A stretch of 64,000 nt of DNA from NCBI GenBank assembly GCA_903828145.1, contig CAIKKY010000021.1, positions 120,029 through 184,028 of the forward strand. The letters run 5' to 3'. Below the pieces are notes generated by a model. That model saw only the letters and a program-made list of their open reading frames with translations, did no database searches and was not told the DNA's origin. How positions within the stretch are numbered: position 1 is the first letter of the stretch; each line of letters starts with the position of its first letter. A program made the translations under genes and the position numbers. This DNA is from an uncultured Hyphomicrobiales bacterium (GTDB lineage Bacteria > Pseudomonadota > Alphaproteobacteria > Rhizobiales > Devosiaceae). Shown here piece by piece: positions 11,600 to 19,554 of this stretch.

Positions 11600-12649
11600 C
11601 TAGTTGCGGAATAGCCCGCGCGACCCGAACAGCGGCGAGCGGAGGCCCACCGGATCGGGTTCGTCGTGGTAGCGGCGGATTTGCACAACCTCATCGCGTG
11701 AGCCGAAAACCAGCGGCGTGCGCTGATGCAGCGAGGTCGGGTTGATATCGAGAATGGGGGTAAAGGCATCGGTAGCCAGCCCGCCCGCCTCTTCGATCAG
11801 ATAGGCAATCGGGTTGGCCTCATACACCAGCCGCAGCCGCCCATGGGCGTAGCCCTTGCGCCGGTCGCCGGGGTAGAGAAACACTCCGCCCCGGATCAGG
11901 ATCCGGTAGGTCTCAGCGACCAGCGACGCGATCCAGCGCATGTTAAAATCAACGCCCTGCGGGCCATCCGCCCCTTCCAGGCAGGCATCGATATAGTGGC
12001 GCACCGCGCCATCCCAATGCCGGTAATTGGCGGCATTGACGGCAAATTCCTGCGTGCGGGTGGGCACCGAAACCTGCTGATAGGCATGGAGAAACCGCCC
12101 AACGCGCGGCGAATAGACAAAAATCTCCGTGCCTTCGCCGAGGGTCAGCACCAGCGCCAGTTGCGGCCCGTAAATGAAGAAGCCCGCCGCCAGTTGCCGG
12201 CGGCCCGGCTGAAGAAAGGTCGCCAGCTCGTCGCCCGCCTCTGGCTGCAGCGCCGGCAGGATGGAAAAGATCGTGCCAATCGACACATTGGTATCGATGT
12301 TCGACGAGCCATCGAGCGGATCAATGGCAATGGCGAGCGGCGCGTTGCGATCGAGCACCACCGGGTGCTCCAGCTCTTCAGAGGCATAAAGCGCCACGGG
12401 CGCCTGCCGCACGGCATCGAGCATCAGCTCGTCGGCGAGGACATCGAGATCCTTCTGCGCGTCGCCGCCCGCATTGGTGCCGCCCACCTGCCCGGCAAAG
12501 GCCGCGCCGAGGGCCCCGAGATCGATGGTCTGGCGCACCGCAATCGCACCCCGTGTCAGCGCGCCGAGCGTTGTCGCCACCGCCTGCCCATGGTCGTGCC
12601 CGTTGTTGCCGTGCCGGGCCAGATAATCATCCAGTGTGAGTGCGCTCAT
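11600..12649 (-). CDS. cbbF: Class I fructose-1,6-bisphosphatase
   Basis: A 349-residue phosphatase that hydrolyses fructose 1,6-bisphosphate (and in many autotrophs sedoheptulose 1,7-bisphosphate). Characteristic segments are DPLDGSSNIDTNVSIGTIFSI, with metal ligands in the DPLDGSS motif, YASEELE, and the C-terminal GGVFLYPGDRRKGYAHGRLRLVYEANP block. The ATG at 12649 is preferred over a codon 18 positions upstream because GAGGAGG lies directly before it and homology begins there (MSALTLDDYL). It is the first gene of the cbb operon. Confidence 0.95.
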   Translation of the reverse strand: MSALTLDDYLARHGNNGHDHGQAVATTLGALTRGAIAVRQTIDLGALGAAFAGQVGGTNAGGDAQKDLDVLADELMLDAVRQAPVALYASEELEHPVVLDRNAPLAIAIDPLDGSSNIDTNVSIGTIFSILPALQPEAGDELATFLQPGRRQLAAGFFIYGPQLALVLTLGEGTEIFVYSPRVGRFLHAYQQVSVPTRTQEFAVNAANYRHWDGAVRHYIDACLEGADGPQGVDFNMRWIASLVAETYRILIRGGVFLYPGDRRKGYAHGRLRLVYEANPIAYLIEEAGGLATDAFTPILDINPTSLHQRTPLVFGSRDEVVQIRRYHDEPDPVGLRSPLFGSRGLFRN

Positions 12650-12783
12650 GCGCCCCTCCTCCTCGGGGAGGCGCGGCTTTCGACGCCGCGTTCCCTCCGC
12701 CATGAGTCCAAAAGGGCACGTCCACCGACATAAGGGAAGTTTAGAGTGTTTACATTCCTCATTAGTTATTTAAATATCAGCAC
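12650..12783. promoter_or_regulatory. Divergent cbbF / cbbR promoter region
   Basis: The only non-coding gap between the leftward cbb operon and rightward cbbR. It contains an island rich in A and T at about 12738-12779 in otherwise GC-rich DNA, with several T-N-A and TTA/TAA elements such as TTAGTTATTTAA (12762-12773). By analogy with other LysR/cbb systems, CbbR should bind here. No perfect T-N11-A palindrome could be singled out, so exact operator positions are not claimed. Confidence 0.6.
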
Positions 12784-13707
12784 ATGCACGACCTATCCCT
12801 ACGCCAGCTCCGCGCCGTCTCCGCCGTGTTCAGAACGCGGAAAATTGTGCTTGCCGCCAAAGAGTTAGGGCTCACCCAACCGGCGGTGTCCCTGCAATTG
12901 CGCGAAGCCGAGAACCTGATCGGGGCCCCGCTGTTTGATCGAACGGTGGAGGGCATGCGCCCAACGGCCGCAGGTCTGGCGGTTGTGGATGCCGCCCGCG
13001 CCATCGAAGAGCGGCTGCGGGTGCTGGCCGATGAGGTCGAAGCCATCGTGGGCGGCCGCAAGGGCGCGCTGCGCCTCGGCGTCGTGTCCACGGCGAAGTA
13101 TTTCGCGCCCGCGATCATGGCCGCATTCATGCGCGAGCATCCGGGCATCGAAATGAGCCTGTGGGTTGGCAACCGCGCCGAAACCATCGCAGCGCTGCAC
13201 ACTCATGGCGTCGATATTGCGCTGATGGGGCGACCCCCGCGCGAGGTGCAGGTGCGGGCGGCGCTGTTCGGCGAGCATCCGCTCGTCATTATCGCGGCAC
13301 CCGATCACCCGCTGGCGCAAACCCGGGACATCACCAAAGACCGGGTTGCGAAAGAGCATTTCCTCGTGCGCGAGCCGGGTTCAGGCACAAGGATTTCGCT
13401 CGATATCTTCCTCGCCGATATCCCCGGTCGCCTGGATAACCCGGGTGTCGAGATGGGCTCGAACGAGACCATCAAGCAGGCCGTGATGGCCGGGCTCGGC
13501 GTGGCGCTGATTTCAGCCCACACCATCGCGCAGGAAGTCGAGACCCGGCGTCTCGTTATTCTCGACGTCGTCGGCATGCCGATCCGGCGGCAATGGTTTT
13601 CAGTCAGCCGCCTTGATCGGTCGATGACCCCGGCCATGCGCGCCTTCGAGGATTTTCTGAAGGCCGAGGGCGCCAAATTCTTGCCCGCGCTCCTCACCCG
13701 GGACTGA
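12784..13707 (+). CDS. cbbR: CbbR, LysR-family regulator of the cbb operon
   Basis: A 307-residue LysR-type activator. The N-terminal winged helix (about residues 1-60) carries TRKIVLAAKELGLTQPAVSLQLREAENLIG, followed by a linker helix and a periplasmic-binding-protein-like effector domain (about 90-300). CbbR proteins sense metabolites such as RuBP, PEP or NADPH and activate cbb transcription. It is divergent from cbbF with 134 bp between, the classical arrangement. Its stop abuts the stop of purU on the other strand within a TGATCA palindrome. Confidence 0.9.
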   Translation: MHDLSLRQLRAVSAVFRTRKIVLAAKELGLTQPAVSLQLREAENLIGAPLFDRTVEGMRPTAAGLAVVDAARAIEERLRVLADEVEAIVGGRKGALRLGVVSTAKYFAPAIMAAFMREHPGIEMSLWVGNRAETIAALHTHGVDIALMGRPPREVQVRAALFGEHPLVIIAAPDHPLAQTRDITKDRVAKEHFLVREPGSGTRISLDIFLADIPGRLDNPGVEMGSNETIKQAVMAGLGVALISAHTIAQEVETRRLVILDVVGMPIRRQWFSVSRLDRSMTPAMRAFEDFLKAEGAKFLPALLTRD

Positions 13708-14565
13708 TCAGCCCTGGAACACCACGGTCTTGCGGCCATTGAGCATGACGCGGCTTTCCAGATGCAGCTTCACCGCCCGCGCCAGTACACGGCTCTCGAT
13801 ATCGCGGCCGGCGGCCACGAGATCGTCCGGGCTCAGCGAATGCGACACCCGCGCCGTTTCCTGCTCGATGATCGGACCCTCATCGAGATCGGGCGTCACA
13901 TAATGCGCCGTGGCGCCGATCAGCTTCACGCCGCGCTCATGGGCCTGATGGTAGGGCTTGGCCCCCTTGAAGCTGGGCAGAAACGAATGGTGGATGTTGA
14001 TGACCCGGCCAAATAGCCGGTTCGACAGTGTATCCGACAGCACCTGCATGTAGCGCGCCAGCACCACGAGATCGGCCCCGGTTTCCTTCACGAGTGCAAT
14101 CACCCGCTCTTCCTGCTCGGCCTTGGTGTCTTTCGTCACCGGCCAATATTCATAGCGGATGCCGTCAATCTCGGCCGTGCGGCGGCTGTCTTCGTGGTTC
14201 GAGACGATCGCCACCACCTCGGCTGACAACCAGCCGACCTTGATCTGATAGAGCAGGTGCAACAGCGCGTGGTCGAACTTCGAGACCATGATCACGATCT
14301 TGGGCACGCGCTCGGCGTCAATCAGCGCGGTCTTCATCTGGAACCGTTCGATGGCCGGGCTCAGGGCGCGCTCCAGCTTGTCGCGCGCCACGCCTTCGGG
14401 CAGCGTAAACGCGATGCGCATGAAAAACCGACCGGTCTGCCGATCCCAGAACTGGTTGCTCTCGGCAATATTGCCGCCGAGCGCCGCCAGTTCGGTCGTG
14501 ATCGCGGCCACAATACCCGGGCGGTCCTCGCAAGAAAGCGTCAGCACGTAGGATCGGCTATCCAA
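13708..14565 (-). CDS. purU: Formyltetrahydrofolate deformylase
   Basis: A 285-residue enzyme that hydrolyses 10-formyl-tetrahydrofolate to formate and tetrahydrofolate, balancing one-carbon pools (it supports glycine and photorespiratory metabolism, and formate supply for purine synthesis). An ACT domain (about 1-85, beginning SYVLTLSCEDRPGIVAAIT) precedes the formyl-transferase domain, with the catalytic region INIHHSFLPSFKGAKPYHQA and the Asp in VTPDLDEGPIIEQ. The start codon appears to be TTG, with GGAGG seven bases upstream. It converges on cbbR. Its position next to the Calvin operon may be coincidence, but fits C1 or photorespiratory metabolism. Confidence 0.93.
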   Translation of the reverse strand: MDSRSYVLTLSCEDRPGIVAAITTELAALGGNIAESNQFWDRQTGRFFMRIAFTLPEGVARDKLERALSPAIERFQMKTALIDAERVPKIVIMVSKFDHALLHLLYQIKVGWLSAEVVAIVSNHEDSRRTAEIDGIRYEYWPVTKDTKAEQEERVIALVKETGADLVVLARYMQVLSDTLSNRLFGRVINIHHSFLPSFKGAKPYHQAHERGVKLIGATAHYVTPDLDEGPIIEQETARVSHSLSPDDLVAAGRDIESRVLARAVKLHLESRVMLNGRKTVVFQG

Positions 14566-14767
14566 TTCAACACCTCCAGCGGCCGGTGGAAGACCACAGG
14601 CCGAAAACGGTCGTGTTTCTGCGACGGATCACGCCAAAACGCAACAGCAACCGGCCCTTGCAGCGCTATTCAGCGCGAATTGCTCCCCCGTTGACGGCGC
14701 GCGTGCTAGTCCGCGCTTGCGGTAGTACCGATGCACCACCACATGGCCGTCAACAGGAGAATGCGCC

Positions 14768-15310
14768 ATGGCTGTCGAGGAACCGAAATTCGTCTCCGTC
14801 CTCAAGGATGGTCCATTCGAAGTGCGGGACTACGCCCCGCGCACCGAAGCCCGTGTCACGCTTGATGAAACACGTGAAGCCGCAATGAGCCGCGGCTTCT
14901 CCGTCCTGGCGGGTTATATTTTCGGCTCCAACGCCCAGAACCGCAAAATCGCCATGACCGCCCCGGTGCTGATGGCCCCCGATACACCGGCCCCGCAACC
15001 CAATTCCGGAACCAGCGATTGGACCATCAGCTTCGTCATGCCCGCAGGGATGACGGCGGCCGACATGCCACCGCCCGGTGATCCACGCATCCGCTTTATC
15101 GATTTTGCACCGGCCCGTATGGCCATTCTGCGCTTTAGCGGCTCGGCCGGGGCCGACAGAATGGAAAAAAAGCGGGCAGACCTCACCAACTGGATGGCAG
15201 GCCGGAACCTGATCCCGGCGGGGCCGCCGTCGCTGGCGCGCTATGATCCGCCGTGGATTCCCCCCTTCCTGCGCCGCAATGAGGTGATGATCCCCATCCA
15301 TAGCGCTTGA
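14768..15310 (+). CDS. SOUL-family heme-binding protein
   Basis: A 180-residue protein matching the SOUL/HBP family from end to end: EEPKFVSVLKDGPFEVRDYAPR at the start, FSVLAGYIFGSN with IAMTAPVLM, an SFVMP segment and the closing RNEVMIPI. SOUL proteins bind heme or tetrapyrrole; the bacterial role is poorly defined. No signal peptide, so probably cytoplasmic. A purine-rich ribosome site (CAGGAG) precedes the ATG. Stands alone. Confidence 0.85.
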   Translation: MAVEEPKFVSVLKDGPFEVRDYAPRTEARVTLDETREAAMSRGFSVLAGYIFGSNAQNRKIAMTAPVLMAPDTPAPQPNSGTSDWTISFVMPAGMTAADMPPPGDPRIRFIDFAPARMAILRFSGSAGADRMEKKRADLTNWMAGRNLIPAGPPSLARYDPPWIPPFLRRNEVMIPIHSA

Positions 15311-15395
15311 TCCACATCAACACGGCCCCCGGCCAGCCGCCCCTAGTCTCACCTTTGGACCGCGAGGGGCGGCCATTCGGAACGAGGGGGGCCGA

Positions 15396-16190
15396 ATGAG
15401 AGAGGTCAATGCTGCAACCCGTAGCCCGGTGCTGCGCGCCCTGGGCTGGGCCGATGTGGTGAGCGCGCTGAGGAGCGGCGCAGGCGATCTGCTGCGCGCG
15501 CCGCTCTTGGGGCTCGCGCTCGGCGGGATCATTGCGCTCGGCGGGCTCATATCGCTCCTCTCCATTGTCAGTTGGAATGCCGGATGGATCGCGATGATGA
15601 TCGCCGTGGTCTTCCCGCTGATCTTCCCCTTCATCGCCGCCGGTCTTTATGAGACGAGCCGCCGCCTCGCGCGCGGCGAGCCCCGCCGCATCGGGGCCAT
15701 TGTCGCCACCATGCTCAACCAGCGCGAACGCCAGCTGGGGTGGATGGCCTTTGTGGTACTCTTCATCTTCTGGGTATGGGTCTACCAGGTGCGCATCCTG
15801 CTCGCCCTGTTCTTCGGCTTTGGTGCATCGGCCAATCTTGGCCGGTTTGTCGTGACCATCGCCACCACACCCAATGGCTGGAGCTTCATCGCGGTTGGCA
15901 GTGCGGTGGGGCTCATTATCGCCCTCTTCCTGTTTGCCATCACGCTCGTCTCCATGCCGCTGCTGTTTGAGTCCGACATCGATTTCGTCACCGCGATGAT
16001 TCTCAGCGTCGGCACCGTAACGCGGAGCGCCGTGCCGCTGCTCGGCTTCGGGGTGCTCGCGACCGCAGCCACCATCCTGTCGATTTTATCAGGGTTTCTG
16101 GGCTTCTTCGTGCTGGTGCCGCTCCTCGGGCACACGGCCTGGCACCTCTATCAACGGGCCTGCATCCGGTCCGGTGCGCCCACGTCATAG
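15396..16190 (+). CDS. DUF2189 domain-containing integral membrane protein
   Basis: A 264-residue membrane protein with about six predicted helices: 32-55, 62-85, 107-128, 148-170, 192-212 and 216-240 approximately. A soluble N-terminus begins VLRALGWADVVSALRSGAGDLL, and GLYETSRRLARGE follows the second helix. These are family features of DUF2189. The function is not known. It lies between the SOUL gene and the LysR regulator upstream of pqq, with no operon link visible. Confidence 0.75.
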   Translation: MREVNAATRSPVLRALGWADVVSALRSGAGDLLRAPLLGLALGGIIALGGLISLLSIVSWNAGWIAMMIAVVFPLIFPFIAAGLYETSRRLARGEPRRIGAIVATMLNQRERQLGWMAFVVLFIFWVWVYQVRILLALFFGFGASANLGRFVVTIATTPNGWSFIAVGSAVGLIIALFLFAITLVSMPLLFESDIDFVTAMILSVGTVTRSAVPLLGFGVLATAATILSILSGFLGFFVLVPLLGHTAWHLYQRACIRSGAPTS

Positions 16191-16288
16191 GCTGCACCGG
16201 CTCTCAAGTCCCCCTTTCCCAATGGGGGATATTACAAATGTCGAAATGATCATTCCCTAGGGTCCGCTGAACCCGCGCGGAGCCGCCC
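16191..16288 (+). promoter_or_regulatory. Promoter region of the LysR gene, with palindromes
   Basis: Short gap upstream of the LysR gene. It contains the perfect 10-bp palindrome AATGATCATT (16244-16253) and a CCCCC...GGGGG inverted repeat around 16209-16226. Either could be an autoregulatory site or a terminator for the DUF2189 gene; the sequence does not decide. Confidence 0.35.
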
Positions 16289-17350
16289 ATGCCCAGCAGC
16301 AAAGATCAGCCCCCGTCCCCGGTGATCCCCGCCGATCTCCCGCTCGATGCGCAGGCGCTCAAGCCCACCAAACGGCCGGTCGGCATCACGCTGCAGCAGA
16401 TGCGCATCTTTGTCGCCGTGGTGCGTGCCGATACGCTGACCCGCGCCGCCAAGGATCTCGGCCTCGCGCAACCTTCTCTGTCACAACAGATTTCCCGCCT
16501 GGAAGAGATTGTCGGCACCCGGCTGTTCGAGCGCCGGTCCAGCCAGATGCTGCCCACCGAGGCCGGCCAGTTTCTCTATCAACAGGCCGAACCCATCCTC
16601 GTGAAAATGCGCGAACTCGAAGACGGCATGGCGGATTTCAGCGTCGGCCGCCGCCAGACCCTGCGGATCGCGGGCATCAATTCCATCCTGCGCATGGTCC
16701 TGCCCGAGGCGCTTCGGGCCGTACAGCAGCGCACGCCGGGGCTGACACTCGACATCAGCGAACAGGCCCCCAACGAGGTGCTCGACATGCTGCTCGACCG
16801 CCGCGCCAACATCGGCATTGTCGGCGCGAACTCGCTGCCCGCCGATGCGGCCGGGCTGGTGCAGGTGCCGGTTCTCGATGATCCCTATGTGCTCGCCGTT
16901 CCGAAAAGCCTTGATCTGTCAGGGGTTTCGAACCCCGAGACCGATCTGACCGCCGCCGAGCGCACGACCCTCAACAGCACCATCCAGTTTGTCTTCGGCA
17001 CGCGCCACCAGGAACGGATCGAGGATTGGTTCGGCCTCATGGTGCCACACCATCGGGTGGCCATGCAGTGCCGAACCTTCGAGGTGGCCATGGGCATGGT
17101 GCAGGGTGGGCTCGGGGTCTGCCTCTGTCCCGCGCTCTCGGCGCTTTCGGGGGGCACGGCCAATGTCCGGCTCTACCGGATCAATGCCCCGGCCCGCAAG
17201 GTTGTGGCGCTCGTTCCTTCGCAATTCCGGCGGGTTGAACCCTATGGCACGGTGCTCGACGAGCTGTCGGCCTCGGGCGCACGCTTCACCATGCCCGACC
17301 TGTTGCCGACCCCGCCTTTCCTCGCTGGCGGGGAGGCCTTCTCGCTCTGA
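16289..17350 (+). CDS. LysR-family transcriptional regulator upstream of pqqA
   Basis: A 353-residue LysR regulator, longer than usual (about 300) because of a low-complexity N-terminal extension of about 33 residues rich in Pro. The winged helix follows (ITLQQMRIFVAVVRADTLTRAAKDLGLAQPSLSQQISRLEEIVG), then an effector domain from about residue 120. It ends 99 bp upstream of pqqA in the same direction, and a triple half-site element overlaps its stop codon, suggesting control of pqq transcription. Control of pqq is inference. The effector is unknown. Confidence 0.8.
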   Translation: MPSSKDQPPSPVIPADLPLDAQALKPTKRPVGITLQQMRIFVAVVRADTLTRAAKDLGLAQPSLSQQISRLEEIVGTRLFERRSSQMLPTEAGQFLYQQAEPILVKMRELEDGMADFSVGRRQTLRIAGINSILRMVLPEALRAVQQRTPGLTLDISEQAPNEVLDMLLDRRANIGIVGANSLPADAAGLVQVPVLDDPYVLAVPKSLDLSGVSNPETDLTAAERTTLNSTIQFVFGTRHQERIEDWFGLMVPHHRVAMQCRTFEVAMGMVQGGLGVCLCPALSALSGGTANVRLYRINAPARKVVALVPSQFRRVEPYGTVLDELSASGARFTMPDLLPTPPFLAGGEAFSL

Positions 17351-17375
17351 TAGGGCGAACCTATCGGTGCGATAG
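17349..17375. promoter_or_regulatory. Candidate LysR operator in the pqqA promoter
   Basis: Three half-sites in alternating orientation: GATAGG (17349-17354), CCTATC (17360-17365, overlapping CTATCG) and CGATAG (17370-17375). They form GATAGG-N5-CCTATC and CTATCG-N3-CGATAG, both perfect. T17362 and A17374 satisfy the T-N11-A rule for LysR boxes. The element sits 75-100 bp before pqqA, right after the LysR gene. Binding is inferred from geometry only. Confidence 0.5.
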
Positions 17376-17449
17376 ATGGCGCTGGACCCAGACCATCCGC
17401 AGTCTCCCGGTGTCGCGGCGATGGGGCCGCATTACTGAGGAGAACAATC

Positions 17450-17530
17450 ATGGCCTGGAACAAGCCCAAGCTCGTCGAAGTCCCGGTTTCGATGGAAATC
17501 AACATGTACGCTTGCGCTAAGCGCAAGTAA
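17450..17530 (+). CDS. pqqA: PqqA, precursor peptide of pyrroloquinoline quinone
   Basis: A 26-residue peptide starting MAWNKPKLVEV with the conserved Glu16 and Tyr20 in the MEINMYA segment and a basic C-terminus (AKRK). The side chains of this Glu and Tyr are cross-linked by PqqE and become the whole PQQ skeleton. GAGGAGA lies at about 17437-17443, a strong ribosome site. It begins the pqqABCDE cluster, 28 bp before pqqB. It is too short for most gene callers. Confidence 0.95.
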   Translation: MAWNKPKLVEVPVSMEINMYACAKRK

Positions 17531-17558
17531 TGCATGCGCCCGCCGCGAGAGCTGAGTC

Positions 17559-18476
17559 ATGTTGAACATCATCGTGCTCGGTGCCGCGGCGGGCGGCGGC
17601 GTTCCCCAGTGGAACTGCGGCTGCGCCCAGTGCGCGGCTGCCCGCCACAACAGCGCTGAGGCCCGCACCCAGGCCTCGCTGGCGCTCAGTGTCGATGGGC
17701 GCAACTGGTTCCTCGTCAACGCGTCGCCCGATCTGCGCCAGCAGATCAACCAGACCCCGGCGCTCTATCCACGCGACGGCGCGCTGCGCGATAGCCCGAT
17801 TGCCGGTGTGATCCTCACCAATGGCGAAGTCGATGCCATCGCCGGGCTGTTGAGCTTGCGCGAAAAAACGCAGTTCTCCGTGTACGCCCATCAGCGCGTG
17901 CTCGATATCCTCGACGCAAATCCGATTTTCGAAGTCCTCGACCGCAACCTGGTGGCGCGGCTTCCGCTTGCGGTTGAGATTGAAACCGAGTTGGCCCTGC
18001 CCGATGGTTCAGGCTCGGGCCTCACCGTCACGGCCTTCCGCGTGGCGGGCAAATCTCCGCTCTATCTCGAAGGCATCGCCCCGAAAGACGTGGACGGCGA
18101 CACGCTTGGCCTCAGCTTCACGGATCGGGCGAGCGGCGAATCCTGCCATGTGCTCACCGCCTGCGCCCGCATAGATGCCGCACTCGAAGCGCGGCTCAAC
18201 GGCGCAAAGCTCGTCTTCTTCGATGGCACCGTGTGGCACGACGACGAGCTGATCCGCCTCGGCCTCGGCACCAAAACCGGCCAGCGCATGGGTCATATGG
18301 CCATGGCCGATTCGACCGGCACCATGGCCGCGTTCGACCGGCTGGACGTGAAGCGCAAGGTCTTCGTCCACATCAACAATTCCAACCCGGTGCTGCTCGA
18401 TACCTCGCCCGAACGCCAGGCGGCCGAAGCCCGGGGCTGGGTCATTCCCCCCGATGGCATGGAGTTTTCCCAATGA
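17559..18476 (+). CDS. pqqB: PqqB, metallo-hydrolase-fold PQQ biosynthesis protein
   Basis: A 305-residue metallo-beta-lactamase-fold protein. It has the N-terminal GAAAGGGVPQWNCGCAQC zinc-finger-like segment, LTNGEVDAIAGLLSLRE where active hydrolases have their His-rich motif, and a C-terminal FVHINNSNPVLL segment. PqqB is thought to act on the tyrosine-derived part after peptide cleavage. The changed His motif is normal in this subgroup. It overlaps pqqC by ATGA. Confidence 0.95.
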   Translation: MLNIIVLGAAAGGGVPQWNCGCAQCAAARHNSAEARTQASLALSVDGRNWFLVNASPDLRQQINQTPALYPRDGALRDSPIAGVILTNGEVDAIAGLLSLREKTQFSVYAHQRVLDILDANPIFEVLDRNLVARLPLAVEIETELALPDGSGSGLTVTAFRVAGKSPLYLEGIAPKDVDGDTLGLSFTDRASGESCHVLTACARIDAALEARLNGAKLVFFDGTVWHDDELIRLGLGTKTGQRMGHMAMADSTGTMAAFDRLDVKRKVFVHINNSNPVLLDTSPERQAAEARGWVIPPDGMEFSQ

Positions 18477-19237
18477 CCGCGATGACCTCGTTTTCCGTGT
18501 CCGGTGCCACCCCGCTCAACAGCGCCGACCAGTTGGAAGAGCAGCTCCGCCACATTGGCGCGACGCGCTACCACAGCCTCCACCCGTTCCATAAGCTGTT
18601 GCACGGCGGCAAGCTCAACAAGGGTCAGGTTCAGGCCTGGGCGCTCAACCGCTACTATTACCAGTCCTCCATTCCCATCAAGGATGCCGTGGTGCTGTCG
18701 CGCTTCCGCGACCGGATGATCCGGCTCGAATGGCGGCACCGCATTGAGGACCATGATGGCAATTTCGATACCGAAGGCGGCATCGAGCGCTGGCTGAAGC
18801 TCACCGATGGGCTCGGGCTTGATCGGGATATGGTTGAATCGACCGAAATGATCCTGCCGGCCACCCGCTTCGCCGTGGATGCCTATGTGCATTTCGTGCG
18901 TGACCGCACCCCGCTCGAAGCCATTGCCTCCTCGCTCACCGAACTCTTTGCGCCCAACCTGCACGAAGAGCGCATTTCGGGCATGCTGAAGCACTATGAC
19001 TTCATCAACCCCAGCGTCATGACCTATTTCCAGCGCCGCCTCGATCAGGCCCCGCGCGATGCGAAATACGCCCTCGCCTATGTGAAAGAGCACGCCACGA
19101 CCCCCGAGCACCGGGCGCTCGTGTGCAACGCCCTGATCTTCAAGACCAATGTGCTCTGGGTGCAGCTTGATGCGCTCTACAACGCCTATGTCGAGGGCCA
19201 TATTCCGCCCTTCACCTTCCGGCCGGAGGGACTGTGA
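18473..19237 (+). CDS. pqqC: PqqC, pyrroloquinoline-quinone synthase
   Basis: A 254-residue all-helical, cofactor-free oxidase that carries out the last ring closure and eight-electron oxidation to PQQ. Recognisable segments are YHSLHPFHKLLHGGKLNKGQ, QAWALNRYYYQSSIPIKDA and RIEDHDG near the middle, and a C-terminal KTNVLWVQLDALYNAYVEG. The open frame extends 80 codons upstream inside pqqB, but the ATGA overlap at 18473 and homology mark the true start. Confidence 0.96.
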   Translation: MTAMTSFSVSGATPLNSADQLEEQLRHIGATRYHSLHPFHKLLHGGKLNKGQVQAWALNRYYYQSSIPIKDAVVLSRFRDRMIRLEWRHRIEDHDGNFDTEGGIERWLKLTDGLGLDRDMVESTEMILPATRFAVDAYVHFVRDRTPLEAIASSLTELFAPNLHEERISGMLKHYDFINPSVMTYFQRRLDQAPRDAKYALAYVKEHATTPEHRALVCNALIFKTNVLWVQLDALYNAYVEGHIPPFTFRPEGL

Positions 19238-19554
19238 TGGACGGGGCCGCGCCCCGCCGCCTCGCCGTTGGCCCGTCCAGCCGGCCCAGGCTCGCGCGCC
19301 ATGCCCGCCTCAAGTTCGATGAGACACGCGAACGCTGGGTGCTGCTGGTGCCCGAGCGTGTGCTCGCCCCCGACGACATTGCCGTCGAAATCCTCCAGCT
19401 CTGCGATGGACTGAAGACTGTCGACCTGCTGGTGGAGGAACTGGCAGTCAAATACGCCGCGCCCAAGGACGAAATCGCCGCCGATGTCATCGCCCTGCTG
19501 CAGGATCTTGCGGACAAGGGCTTTGTGATCGGGGCCAAGGAGAGTGTGCAATGA
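19237..19554 (+). CDS. pqqD: PqqD, PqqA-binding chaperone
   Basis: A 105-residue winged-helix protein that binds PqqA and presents it to the radical SAM enzyme PqqE. Family segments are PRLARHARLKFDETRERWVLLVPERV, VEILQLCDG and the C-terminal VIALLQDLADKGFV. The ATG at 19237 shares a base with the pqqC stop and has GGAGGG six bases upstream; a GTG one codon earlier is possible. Overlaps pqqE by ATGA. It is a separate protein, not fused to PqqC as in some methylotrophs. Confidence 0.93.
   Translation: MDGAAPRRLAVGPSSRPRLARHARLKFDETRERWVLLVPERVLAPDDIAVEILQLCDGLKTVDLLVEELAVKYAAPKDEIAADVIALLQDLADKGFVIGAKESVQ

Noticed and set aside
11726..12733. A 335-codon plus-strand frame opposite cbbF
   Set aside because: cbbF is unmistakable and in operon; the opposite frame is Arg/His-rich shadow coding.
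18233..18472. Upstream extension of the pqqC frame inside pqqB
   Set aside because: The ATGA overlap at 18473 and the PqqC N-terminal homology place the start there.
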